A DNA stretch of 37,073 bases from a virus, in IMG/VR virus record IMGVR_UViG_3300037246_001242, positions 1 to 37,073 of that record, one strand, 5' to 3'. Of this stretch, positions 20,664 to 28,357 are shown in pieces. The notes beneath the pieces were generated by a model that had not been told where the DNA came from, did not search any database, and worked only from the letters and a program-made list of their open reading frames with translations. The first letter of the stretch is position 1; each line of letters opens with the position of its first letter. The position numbers and the translations under genes are program-made.

Positions 20664-21095
20664 ATGACCAAAAATAACAATGTTCATTTTATGTCATCCC
20701 GATCTGATTGGAAAACCCCAAGAGCTTTCTATCTTGGACTTAATCAGGAATTTCATTTTACTTTCGATCCTTGTCCAAGCAAGCCTACTTTTGATGGATT
20801 GAGACGAAATTGGGGTAAGAGAAACTTTGTTAATCCACCATACGGTCGTCAGATAGTAGCCTGGATTAAAAAGGGTTATGAGGAGAGTCTTAAAGGGAAT
20901 CTTGTTGTGTTTCTTATCCCATCAAGAACAGATACAAAATGGTGGCATGACTATATTATGAAAGCAAACGAAATTCGTTTTATTAAAGGGAGGTTAAAAT
21001 TTGATGGGGCTAAGAATTGTGCCCCGTTTCCAAGCTGTGTGGTTGTGTTTAGGGGTAAACAAAGTGTCACCAAACGACCGAGACTACCAAAGTAG
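20664..21095 (+). CDS. DNA N6-adenine methyltransferase, phage Dam-like
   Basis: 143 residues from the ATG at 20664 with AGGAG at 20652-20656. The segment SSRSDWKTPRAFYLGLNQEF, then FTFDPCPSK, NFVNPPYG and VFLIPSRTDTKWWHDYI, is the compact phage Dam-like family; NPPY is the catalytic motif IV. The normal length is about 150-170 residues. The enzyme methylates adenine N6; the target site is not determinable by eye (GATC is a common one). With the SPPY methylase and Lar-like protein it forms part of a restriction-evasion set. The C-terminus ends VTKRPRLPK. Confidence 0.85.
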   Translation: MTKNNNVHFMSSRSDWKTPRAFYLGLNQEFHFTFDPCPSKPTFDGLRRNWGKRNFVNPPYGRQIVAWIKKGYEESLKGNLVVFLIPSRTDTKWWHDYIMKANEIRFIKGRLKFDGAKNCAPFPSCVVVFRGKQSVTKRPRLPK

Positions 21096-21109
21096 AGGAG
21101 GAACCGAAA

Positions 21110-21280
21110 ATGAAACAAGTAAAAATAGCATTTTATGAATGTAAAAAGAAAATACCACATCGCCCCCCTGATGAGATTGACTTCGGATTAGGTTTTAGGG
21201 CGGCTTTGAAATGGTTTTTGTCAATGAGAGAACAAGAATTAGGGGATACTCTCTATGATGTTGAAGAAGAACTAAACTAA
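21110..21280 (+). CDS. small phage protein, unknown
   Basis: 56 residues with a basic first third (MKQVKIAFYECKKKIPHRPP) and an acidic end (VEEELN). GGAGGAA at 21097-21103 gives the start. Contains one cysteine and a hydrophobic aromatic stretch (GFRAALKWFLSM) that might be amphipathic. No family is recognised. Confidence 0.55.
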   Translation: MKQVKIAFYECKKKIPHRPPDEIDFGLGFRAALKWFLSMREQELGDTLYDVEEELN

Positions 21281-21305
21281 CTAAACTTTTTGAAAGGGAA
21301 AAGAA

Positions 21306-21746
21306 ATGAAAAAAAGAACACTACTGTTTGTTATAAGTTGGTTTTTATTATTCCTGTGTGTTACAGGATGCCAACTTGTAGAAGATGAAACCGGAACGCA
21401 CATCAGGCTATCACCCCAAAGCCACAAAACCATAAGTGACGCAGCCAAAGGTGGGGTCGATTTACTCAGTATATTGAGTATTTTTGTACCTGCATTGATT
21501 CCGATAGCGGCTGCTGCTACTACTGGTACTGCTGTTTGGAACCGTATGGGTAAGAAAGTCACCAAGTACAAAACTCCGTTGGAGCATACTGTTGATGTTG
21601 TGGAAGCTATCAAAGAAGATAAAAAGTTATGGGCACTGGTTAAACCTTATTTCAAAGGTAGTGCCGAGAATGTATTTTCTTTGCCTTCCGCTAAAACCGA
21701 GGCTACTATCAGAGAGATTGTTGATGATAATCAAGGGGCTACGTAA
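21306..21746 (+). CDS. phage lipoprotein with internal transmembrane segment
   Basis: 146 residues. A type II signal peptide is clear: MKKR, hydrophobic LLFVISWFLLFLC, and lipobox VTGC with C22. A second hydrophobic stretch (LLSILSIFVPALIPIAAAAT) follows at about residues 54-75. The C-terminal half is charged. A lipidated N-terminus plus an embedded segment is a possible spanin or superinfection-exclusion arrangement; no spanin partner or endolysin is seen nearby. GAAAGGGAAA precedes the ATG. Context in the end of the + block, with small membrane proteins at 22476 and 22724, makes a lysis or exclusion role possible. Confidence 0.65.
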   Translation: MKKRTLLFVISWFLLFLCVTGCQLVEDETGTHIRLSPQSHKTISDAAKGGVDLLSILSIFVPALIPIAAAATTGTAVWNRMGKKVTKYKTPLEHTVDVVEAIKEDKKLWALVKPYFKGSAENVFSLPSAKTEATIREIVDDNQGAT

Positions 21747-21946
21747 TGAAAATGACAGAGTTAAGGGTAGCCCAAGAATTAGGAGAACAAGTGTATAATA
21801 ATAAACCACTAACCTGTCCCAATTGTACCCAATGGTGTGGACCACTTGACGAGAAACAACCTATGAGTAGTGTTGGTGACATGCGTGAAGTGCTATTCTG
21901 CCCCCATTGTGATTTAACTGTGGAATTAAAGGTTACTTTTAGATAA
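21746..21946 (+). CDS. small zinc-ribbon protein
   Basis: 66 residues. CPNC (about residue 24) and CPHC (about 52) separated by 24 residues with an extra Cys in between form a zinc ribbon; the C-terminus is a beta strand. It starts on the stop of the lipoprotein gene (TAATG) and its stop overlaps the next start in the same way. Function unknown. Confidence 0.6.
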   Translation: MKMTELRVAQELGEQVYNNKPLTCPNCTQWCGPLDEKQPMSSVGDMREVLFCPHCDLTVELKVTFR

Positions 21947-22230
21947 TGCACATTATCTCTCGAACACAACTGCTCACCTGGCTCGCTGACCACCCACCAA
22001 ACAGGGTGGTTCAGCGAGCCTTGGACCGGGGTCGTGTCACAGTACACGGTCTCTATAAAGGCGGTTGGGTGGTCGAGGCCGAGTACCTTGGGCAGAGTTA
22101 TGTTGTTGGTATCAAGCCTGTTGGGATTGATGGTCGGTTGATATGTGGGTTACTGAAACGAGTACCTGTTGATGACTATGTTGGTGGGGATAGTCCATTG
22201 TCGAAAGGGGATAAAGATGAAAGAGTTTAA
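21946..22230 (+). CDS. small phage protein containing a strong RNA hairpin
   Basis: 94 residues: RTQLLTWLADHPPNRVVQRA at the N-terminus, then a beta-rich middle (VVEAEYLGQSYVVGIKPVGI). No domain is recognised. The codons for LADHPPNRVVQRALD lie in the inverted repeat 21980-22020, so the sequence is constrained by the RNA structure. TAATG overlaps the previous gene and its last codons overlap the next gene by 14 bases. Confidence 0.5.
   Translation: MHIISRTQLLTWLADHPPNRVVQRALDRGRVTVHGLYKGGWVVEAEYLGQSYVVGIKPVGIDGRLICGLLKRVPVDDYVGGDSPLSKGDKDERV
21980..22020 (+). promoter_or_regulatory. strong intragenic hairpin
   Basis: GGCTCGCTGA (21980-21989) pairs with TCAGCGAGCC (22011-22020) and CCACCC (21990-21995) pairs with GGGTGG (22004-22009), one bulged T and an 8-base loop: 16 pairs in 41 bases. 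No T run follows. It begins 34 bases after the ATG, so it could pause ribosomes or protect the message. Confidence 0.6.
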
Positions 22231-22483
22231 GAAGTGGTTTAATAAAAATCACCCATTACCTGCTACAATTGAACGTGGTCCTGTTGGCAGGGATTTTAAG
22301 AAGGGTTGTAAACAATCATGGAAAGCATCAAGAGAAGAATTACTAAAAGAAATAGATAAACGATTTGTAAATATTATTAAACTTTGCGACCACCCTATGT
22401 ATGATAAAAATAATATTAAACAAGTAGCTAATAACGCTTGTTCATTTATATATCTATTACAAAAGGAACTAAAAAATGAATGA
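22217..22483 (+). CDS. small phage protein, EFKKW family (paralogue 1)
   Basis: 88 residues from the ATG at 22217 with AAAGGGG at 22204-22210; longer frames lack a site. Begins MKEFKKWFNKNHPLP and has SWKASREELLKEIDKRFVNI. The gene at 22565 has the same MxEFKKWxN start and a WKA motif, so the two are paralogues. Helical small proteins of this kind are common in phages and have no known function. Confidence 0.6.
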   Translation: MKEFKKWFNKNHPLPATIERGPVGRDFKKGCKQSWKASREELLKEIDKRFVNIIKLCDHPMYDKNNIKQVANNACSFIYLLQKELKNE

Positions 22484-22568
22484 GGTATTAGAAAACGCTC
22501 TTGTAGCCGTGTGTATAACCTATATAATCTGGTGGGTTTTGAAAACCTGTAGGAGGTTGATGAGATGA
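22476..22568 (+). CDS. 30-residue single-span membrane protein
   Basis: 30 residues: an acidic start (MNEVLENA), a hydrophobic segment LVAVCITYIIWWVL and a basic end (KTCRRLMR). AAAGGAAC before the ATG supports translation, and it is tucked between the two EFKKW genes with overlaps of 8 and 4 bases. Probable inner-membrane protein with its basic end inside. Function unknown. Confidence 0.5.
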   Translation: MNEVLENALVAVCITYIIWWVLKTCRRLMR

Positions 22569-22738
22569 GAGAATTTAAGAAATGGTATAACCAATTTAAT
22601 ACTGCTACAATGTCACAAACAGAAAAAATGCTACAGCAACGAGCTTGGAAAGCAGCATTGATGTGGGTGTTAAAAGCTGATTGGAATACTCCAGATGAGC
22701 TAACTGAATTACTTGCACAAGAACTACTTAACAACTAA
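22565..22738 (+). CDS. small phage protein, EFKKW family (paralogue 2)
   Basis: 57 residues: MREFKKWYNQFN, then AWKAALMWVLKADW and a helical end TELLAQELL. AGGAGG at 22551-22556 gives the start. Its start and the AWKA motif match the gene at 22217, but it is shorter and lacks the middle region. Its last 15 bases overlap, in the opposite direction, the 3' end of the - strand holin-like gene, so the two transcription blocks meet here. Confidence 0.6.
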   Translation: MREFKKWYNQFNTATMSQTEKMLQQRAWKAALMWVLKADWNTPDELTELLAQELLNN

Positions 22739-22870
22739 ACTGATAACAACCCCGATTAACGCAGCCCAAACCATATAACGATACTTGTTCTGGTCTTTAA
22801 TCCAATCCTTTATCCAGCGAATATCGGTGTGCATCTCGATTAACATAGCATCTCGTTCTTCATCATCCAT
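22724..22870 (-). CDS. XhlA-like/holin-type membrane protein
   Basis: 48 residues. An acidic helical N-terminus (MDDEERDAMLIEMHTDIRWI) with heptad-like spacing is followed by a single hydrophobic segment MVWAALIGVVISLVV. This is the layout of the XhlA/hemolysin and small-holin group, which act with an amidase or on their own to open the membrane for lysis. GGAGG at 22881-22885 and the TAATG junction with the giant gene support the start. No endolysin is recognised in the window, so lysis is likely completed by a gene elsewhere. Confidence 0.6.
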   Translation of the reverse strand: MDDEERDAMLIEMHTDIRWIKDWIKDQNKYRYMVWAALIGVVISLVVK

Positions 22871-25800
22871 TATATGTAACCTCCAATGCTTTTGGGAACA
22901 TCCTCTGTCTCTATGGCCTTGCCAATCTTCTCAATCTGCCGAACCGGGACACCCTTCATAGTTCCTATACTCAATATGAGGTTCCGAGTAGCGGCCTTAA
23001 TTTGCACTTCGGCCTTATCTTCTTCACCGGCCAGGTAAAACGCTGCGGCCTTGGTTGTCTGACCAATACCCAAAAAGAACTTTTCCAACGTACTGGTAGC
23101 CAAATTGGAAATAGGTTCCCCCTCGAACTTCTGTTTCTCTCCTGCCAATATCCTAAAGACATTGCCCACGACCCGGTTCATATAACCACCGACCACACTA
23201 ACCATCACAAGGGGCGCGGCCACCATAGCCCCAATATAATCCCAAACCGATTTGCGTTTTCGCCACAAGGCATGGCCAACGAAAGTCCGTATCAAGGCTG
23301 TCATCATTTGGCTACCAATTACTGCACCATAAACCTGTGACCACTTTGCTTTATCTGCTGTTGTTTTCTTACCTATCTTATACGTTTCGTTGGCCGTACT
23401 CAACATCATAAGTGACTTTTCAAAATACGACCGAAACAAAAATGGTAATCGTTTGATACCACGTTGGGATGTGTTAATTGACTTGTTCCACTTGTCCCAA
23501 CTTGGTTGGGTGTCCCATAACTCCTCGGCCTTGTCACTGACCGCATCCCAGTATTCAGGGGAACCCTTTTTCAACTGAGTTGTATCCTCCACAAAAGCCT
23601 TGGCCACCTTCCAACCCTGACCAAATGCAGCGAGGTCAGTCATTTGGGCCGCGATACCAGTCTTGTTAAGGTCAGCACGTTTACCAGTAAGCAATCGTAA
23701 TGAAGCATCGAGTTGTCCAGTCTCGGCCAGTTCCGCACTCTGTCCACCAGCACGGTTTCGCATCCAAACTACAGGATTGTGTTCCAGCATTTCCTTGATT
23801 AACTTGGGTGTTGGTGGAACACTGAGCAATGGAACATACTTGGGGTCAACCACACCAGCATAATGTCCTGTTGACATATACTGAGAAAGGATAACTTCTG
23901 GAGAGAAGTGTAAAACAGCCCGGTATGAACCATGTAAAATCTTAGATACTAATTTATCAGCACGTACTGTAGAACTTTTGGGGTCTTGCACCCATTCGAT
24001 AAGCTGTTTGAGGTTGTTCCTAACATCCCCATAACCTTTGGATTCTAACTCCGTTATAATGGGTTCATAATTAAGAACCATATTCAACAAACGCAACTCC
24101 TCAGCCATACCAACATACTCGGCCACAGCATACTGAACCGAGAAGAACTTACTAAAAGCATCCCCAACAATCAATGCACCTTTCGGGCCTTTGCGGGGCT
24201 TGAGAATACTTTTGTTTTCAAGCAAAGAAATACTGTACGTCCCCTTACCTTTAATACGCAACGGCCTATCGACATTCAAATGCCAGTAGTTTTCTTTATC
24301 AGCCAATTTCTCAGGGACTTCTGGATTAACACGACTGTGAGTATAATTCAATTGGGGTGCATTATATTCATCTGATATTTTAACAACAGCATCCGCAAAT
24401 GCTTTTGCTTTGGGGTCATTAGTTACCAAATCTAACAATGGTTGGAGTTGTTCTTTGGTAAGGGGGCCAGTTTTCTCACCGAAAATTTTCAGACCTGCCT
24501 TTTCAATGTGGCCCATCCCCTCCTCTTGCTGGGCACTCAAATAAATATCAAGCAACTCTGCCATAGACAAACTGAATTGTTTGTCATTTAATTTCACAGT
24601 GTGTTGTTTGGTCTTTGGTTTACCAACCAACTCACGACCACGCTGAATCAGGGTCAATCGTGGGTCTAACTGTTGACTCATCTCGGCCAAGTCATTCGGC
24701 GTAACCTTGGCCTTGTCCAGTGCTGCATTGAGTTGGTCAACCCCACCCCGGAACACAGACGAAATCCTATGGATACTCCTGCGGTAATTAGTGACACCAA
24801 CTTCTTTCAACAACCCGTCTACTGCCCCACCTATTTTACGAATCAAGTGTGGGATACTTAGGTTGTCTATTCCAACACCAATTGCCTTGGCAGTTTTTAA
24901 CAACCCACGTTTTCGCCTTTGGCCTTTACGGGTTATTATCTTTGGTTTCTTTTTGGCCTTGCCCTTTAGGTTCTCAACCTCGGCTAACACCCCTTCAAAA
25001 AACTCCTCGGTTTTGACTTCCCTTGTTCCTATGAACAATGTCTTTTGGTAATCCTCTGGGGGCAACACCCCGGCTTCCCTTGCTTCCCCCTGTAGCGCCA
25101 CGACCAGTGCTTTCATCTCCTTGGGAGTCATCCCCTTCATCGAGGTCTTACCAATCGTTTGCTGCATAAAGTCCCGGCGTTGGGCCTCGCCCCACCCCAG
25201 TTTCTTGGGGAGTTGGTGGCCAAGTTTCAGGAGTTTCCTACGGGACATCCGGGGGGGTTTGGGTTGTATGGGTTCTGGTTTGGTTGGGATGAGGTCAACT
25301 ATTTCTGAGGTTTCACCACGTTGACCTATTGTGATAATACCGTCATAGCCCGCATATGTAATAGCTTTGGACAACTCTGTTCCGGTTTTGTTACCAAACG
25401 CTTTTGACAACCGTGCTTTCCAATTATTCTCATCGTATGCAGTTTTTTGTTCCCCTGTATTAAATTCAACTACCAATGGATTCTTGAAAGTAATCTCCCC
25501 GGAAATCATATTTTTCATTGGCTCGAAAGTCAATGGTTTAGTTTGCATAAATTTACCAGTGGGTTCTAAATGTTGTTGAAATCTCTCACCCATATCTGGA
25601 GCTTTTTGGGTATTGCGTATATATTCAAAAGTGACTGATTTACCTGTTTCAAATTCTTTTCCCCTCTCTGTTGTTTTTGCCTCCCCTACCCCCTCTACGA
25701 CCTCCGCGACCGGAGGTTGGCCAGCCACCGCCTCAGACGGAGCTGGAACGGCCTCTGGCGTGGGTGTTACCTGTCTTAGTTCGGGATAAAAATACTCATG

Positions 25801-27324
25801 CTTTGCTGCTTCTATAGTGCCTTGGAAATGCTCCTTAGCAGATTGTTCAGATACATCCATATAAACCATTTTACGGTCGGCGGTTGTTTTTCCATACGCC
25901 CCCTCATAAAAATTTAGAGCATACCCAAAATCAGTAGTAAACCACCCACCAGTGCCTTTGTCATCTTGCCCAAAATCTTCAATATCGCCTTGTATTGTTT
26001 TGGTTCGGACCCCGGTTTCTGCTCGATACAAACGCACCATACCTTCTTTTACGGGGGGTAATCTATAAAGTGTACGCCCATAAGAAAAACCACCCATAGG
26101 TTCTTTTACAGGCTTAAATTCTACTACTTCCCCCACCGCTTCAGGTGGGGCTGGAATGGCCTCTGGCACGGCTGCTACCCCTGCCCTTAATGCTTCAACT
26201 TCTGTGGGAGTCTGCCCTTCTTCTAATAACCTAAGTGAAAATTCTGCAATCTTCCGTTGCCCAGGATTTTCAAAATCATCTGCTTCTAATTCTTCTCTCA
26301 ATTCCTGTATTTGTTGGTCTACACTCTTTTCCTCTGGCTCAGTTATGGCCTCTGGTGCAGCTACACCCGGTTCCTGAACCTGACCTCTACCCTTAACAGC
26401 CCCGGCCACTCCACCGGCTACACCGGGTATCAGACCTATCATAAACCCAAGGTACGCCTCCTGAGCACGCCTGTCGATGAACCCAGCGACCCCATCAGGA
26501 ACACTCTTATCATACACCAACTTGGCCGTTATCTCCCCCCACGCACCCTGTGATAGCTCCTCCAACCCTTCCTGGGCCGCGACCTTGATAATATCCCATG
26601 TGGCATGTCGTAACCCCCGACCGGCTACCTTCTGCACTGTACGATTCAACAGGGCGTTATACGAACCCTTACCGATTTTGAGTAGCCCTTCCAACTGCAT
26701 CTTCTCAAGGGCAGCAGACACAGAACCATATATGGCATACGCTATGGCTGCATCGCCCTCGGATGCCCCATCCTGAATGGCCTGGTCAGCAGCCTGTTGG
26801 CCCTCAGTCACATACATCATCCCCATTGCGAGATTGGGGTGACCGGCTAAGGTGAGGATACCAGCATTGACCAGAATAGGCATAGATTCAGCAACAGCTA
26901 TACCCAATTTATCAGGGTTGGTGAGAAGGTCAACAAAGTTTTTAGGTGGATCAGATTCCCATTCCGGGTGATTCTGCTCGATTATCTTGCGCCCAACCTT
27001 GTGTAGTTCTGCTGGTTTGCTTAACCATTTGGCTACCTTATCAAAGGTTTGTTCTGTATCAGCCATCCGTTGTCGAAGTGCGGCTTGGCGTTCAGGGTCG
27101 ATTTCTCTAAGAACCTCACCAGCTATGACAGCTTGGCTGGCAATACTATACTGTTTAACAACCATCGCAGGGGCACGTAGGATGGCCTGTCCAACAGCCA
27201 TCTCACCCTTGGCAACTGCACCCACAGCCCGCTCTGGGAACGAGGCACGAATTATTTCATCCCCTTGTTCCCAATCAGTACCACCAGAAACAAGTTGGTC
27301 ATTTTGTTCCCACTCTGTTGACAT
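22870..27324 (-). CDS. giant internal/ejection-type virion protein with two ADP-ribosyltransferase-like segments
   Basis: 1484 residues. The N-terminal third is helical with small-residue hydrophobic segments (FMIGLIPGVAGGVAGAV). Two repeated Pro/Ala/Glu linkers (about 385-400 and 525-550) surround the first segment: EGMVRLYRAETG near 425 and GGWFTTDFGYALNFYEG, an ADP-ribosyltransferase-like R and F-T-T-D arrangement. A second segment at about 560-680 (FKNPLVVEF, KTGTELSKAI, AGYDGIIT) is like those in phage polyvalent proteins. The C-terminus is helical with a membrane-like segment (YIGAMVAAPLVMVSVVGGYM). Such long proteins are ejected with the DNA; ribosylation is inference. It overlaps neighbours by 1 base each side. 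Confidence 0.7.
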   Translation of the reverse strand: MSTEWEQNDQLVSGGTDWEQGDEIIRASFPERAVGAVAKGEMAVGQAILRAPAMVVKQYSIASQAVIAGEVLREIDPERQAALRQRMADTEQTFDKVAKWLSKPAELHKVGRKIIEQNHPEWESDPPKNFVDLLTNPDKLGIAVAESMPILVNAGILTLAGHPNLAMGMMYVTEGQQAADQAIQDGASEGDAAIAYAIYGSVSAALEKMQLEGLLKIGKGSYNALLNRTVQKVAGRGLRHATWDIIKVAAQEGLEELSQGAWGEITAKLVYDKSVPDGVAGFIDRRAQEAYLGFMIGLIPGVAGGVAGAVKGRGQVQEPGVAAPEAITEPEEKSVDQQIQELREELEADDFENPGQRKIAEFSLRLLEEGQTPTEVEALRAGVAAVPEAIPAPPEAVGEVVEFKPVKEPMGGFSYGRTLYRLPPVKEGMVRLYRAETGVRTKTIQGDIEDFGQDDKGTGGWFTTDFGYALNFYEGAYGKTTADRKMVYMDVSEQSAKEHFQGTIEAAKHEYFYPELRQVTPTPEAVPAPSEAVAGQPPVAEVVEGVGEAKTTERGKEFETGKSVTFEYIRNTQKAPDMGERFQQHLEPTGKFMQTKPLTFEPMKNMISGEITFKNPLVVEFNTGEQKTAYDENNWKARLSKAFGNKTGTELSKAITYAGYDGIITIGQRGETSEIVDLIPTKPEPIQPKPPRMSRRKLLKLGHQLPKKLGWGEAQRRDFMQQTIGKTSMKGMTPKEMKALVVALQGEAREAGVLPPEDYQKTLFIGTREVKTEEFFEGVLAEVENLKGKAKKKPKIITRKGQRRKRGLLKTAKAIGVGIDNLSIPHLIRKIGGAVDGLLKEVGVTNYRRSIHRISSVFRGGVDQLNAALDKAKVTPNDLAEMSQQLDPRLTLIQRGRELVGKPKTKQHTVKLNDKQFSLSMAELLDIYLSAQQEEGMGHIEKAGLKIFGEKTGPLTKEQLQPLLDLVTNDPKAKAFADAVVKISDEYNAPQLNYTHSRVNPEVPEKLADKENYWHLNVDRPLRIKGKGTYSISLLENKSILKPRKGPKGALIVGDAFSKFFSVQYAVAEYVGMAEELRLLNMVLNYEPIITELESKGYGDVRNNLKQLIEWVQDPKSSTVRADKLVSKILHGSYRAVLHFSPEVILSQYMSTGHYAGVVDPKYVPLLSVPPTPKLIKEMLEHNPVVWMRNRAGGQSAELAETGQLDASLRLLTGKRADLNKTGIAAQMTDLAAFGQGWKVAKAFVEDTTQLKKGSPEYWDAVSDKAEELWDTQPSWDKWNKSINTSQRGIKRLPFLFRSYFEKSLMMLSTANETYKIGKKTTADKAKWSQVYGAVIGSQMMTALIRTFVGHALWRKRKSVWDYIGAMVAAPLVMVSVVGGYMNRVVGNVFRILAGEKQKFEGEPISNLATSTLEKFFLGIGQTTKAAAFYLAGEEDKAEVQIKAATRNLILSIGTMKGVPVRQIEKIGKAIETEDVPKSIGGYI

Positions 27325-28349
27325 TATTTTTTAACCCTCGTTTGACCGTCAGTTCCAATATATTGTGTACCGGAAGGTAATGAATCATATTCAGTTTTAG
27401 TTTTTGGGGTTGGTAATTTCCGGGCGGCAGCTTTTCGTTTAGCAGCAAATTCTTTGATTAACAAAGCACCACCTATTGGAGAAAGCATTTGGATTTTTTG
27501 CCTTACCGAAAATTTAGGTTTCAAAGCCTTGGCCATAGGTGATATAGGTTGACCTTGTGCCTTACGGGCCGCAATATCAAGTAGTTTGGCATCATAGGTT
27601 CGGGACATAAAAACGTCTGGGTCGTTTGCTTTGAGTTGTTTCCATGTTTTAATAGTATGTTTACTACCTGACAAAGCCTGGTCCCATGCCAAATCAAAAG
27701 CCTTTTTCTCAGTAGTATTCATATCGGTATCATAACCATACTTAGCTCTTACGCCGAAATATTGTTCCTTCAGTTGTTCTGGGTCAGAATATTTACGACT
27801 TCCTTTACCCCATCCCCAAGGGTTGACTATCGTTGATTCAGCAGCTTCTCCAAACTCTTTAACATATGATTTGAACTCGCTGGGCGTAAACCGTCCACGT
27901 TGTTCAGTTGGTTGCTTGGGGAACATAGCCTCGACTGTCCCTTGGGGAGCTACCAACTGCATCATAGCCTTTACTCCATTATCGGGGTCAATCTGACCGG
28001 ATGCCATACCCTGTTTTATATCATCGAGTTGTAGTCTGGTCGATGTGAATTTGAGTTTGCCTTCATCATATTCCTGTTGCATTTGGGCTATGGCATTGTT
28101 ATGGGCTTCCTGTGAGAGACCATAACCCTTGAGTGTTTTTTCTCTACGTTTATAATATTCTTTGAGTTCGTTTTGGTTCCTATCAAGAACAGTAAGGGGG
28201 TCAATACCAGCCCCTTGTGAAACAACAGGCGCACCTGGTGTACCTTGCCACTGACCTGTCTCTGTGATAGGTTGGCCCCAATTGGGTTTGTATTCGATTG
28301 TGCCTTGTTTCCCGTAATTGAAAGTTTGTTTTATTGGTTGTATAGGCAT
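27324..28349 (-). CDS. probable virion-associated protein, unknown
   Basis: 341 residues. The N-terminus is polar, with Gln/Gly/Pro (QQ and NWGQPITETGQWQGTPG), and the middle is helical (LKEYYKRREKTLKGYGLSQE). The C-terminus has a run of Lys/Ala and a PxxKxKT segment. AGGAG before the ATG supports the start; the stop overlaps the giant gene by 1 base. Position between the tail-fibre-like gene and the internal protein gene suggests a particle component. No family is recognised. Confidence 0.55.
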   Translation of the reverse strand: MPIQPIKQTFNYGKQGTIEYKPNWGQPITETGQWQGTPGAPVVSQGAGIDPLTVLDRNQNELKEYYKRREKTLKGYGLSQEAHNNAIAQMQQEYDEGKLKFTSTRLQLDDIKQGMASGQIDPDNGVKAMMQLVAPQGTVEAMFPKQPTEQRGRFTPSEFKSYVKEFGEAAESTIVNPWGWGKGSRKYSDPEQLKEQYFGVRAKYGYDTDMNTTEKKAFDLAWDQALSGSKHTIKTWKQLKANDPDVFMSRTYDAKLLDIAARKAQGQPISPMAKALKPKFSVRQKIQMLSPIGGALLIKEFAAKRKAAARKLPTPKTKTEYDSLPSGTQYIGTDGQTRVKK

Positions 28350-28357
28350 TATATCTC

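Noticed and set aside
23002-27334. + strand frames opposite the giant protein gene
   Set aside because: Antisense shadows of a continuous 1484-residue frame; none has a start signal or recognisable domain.
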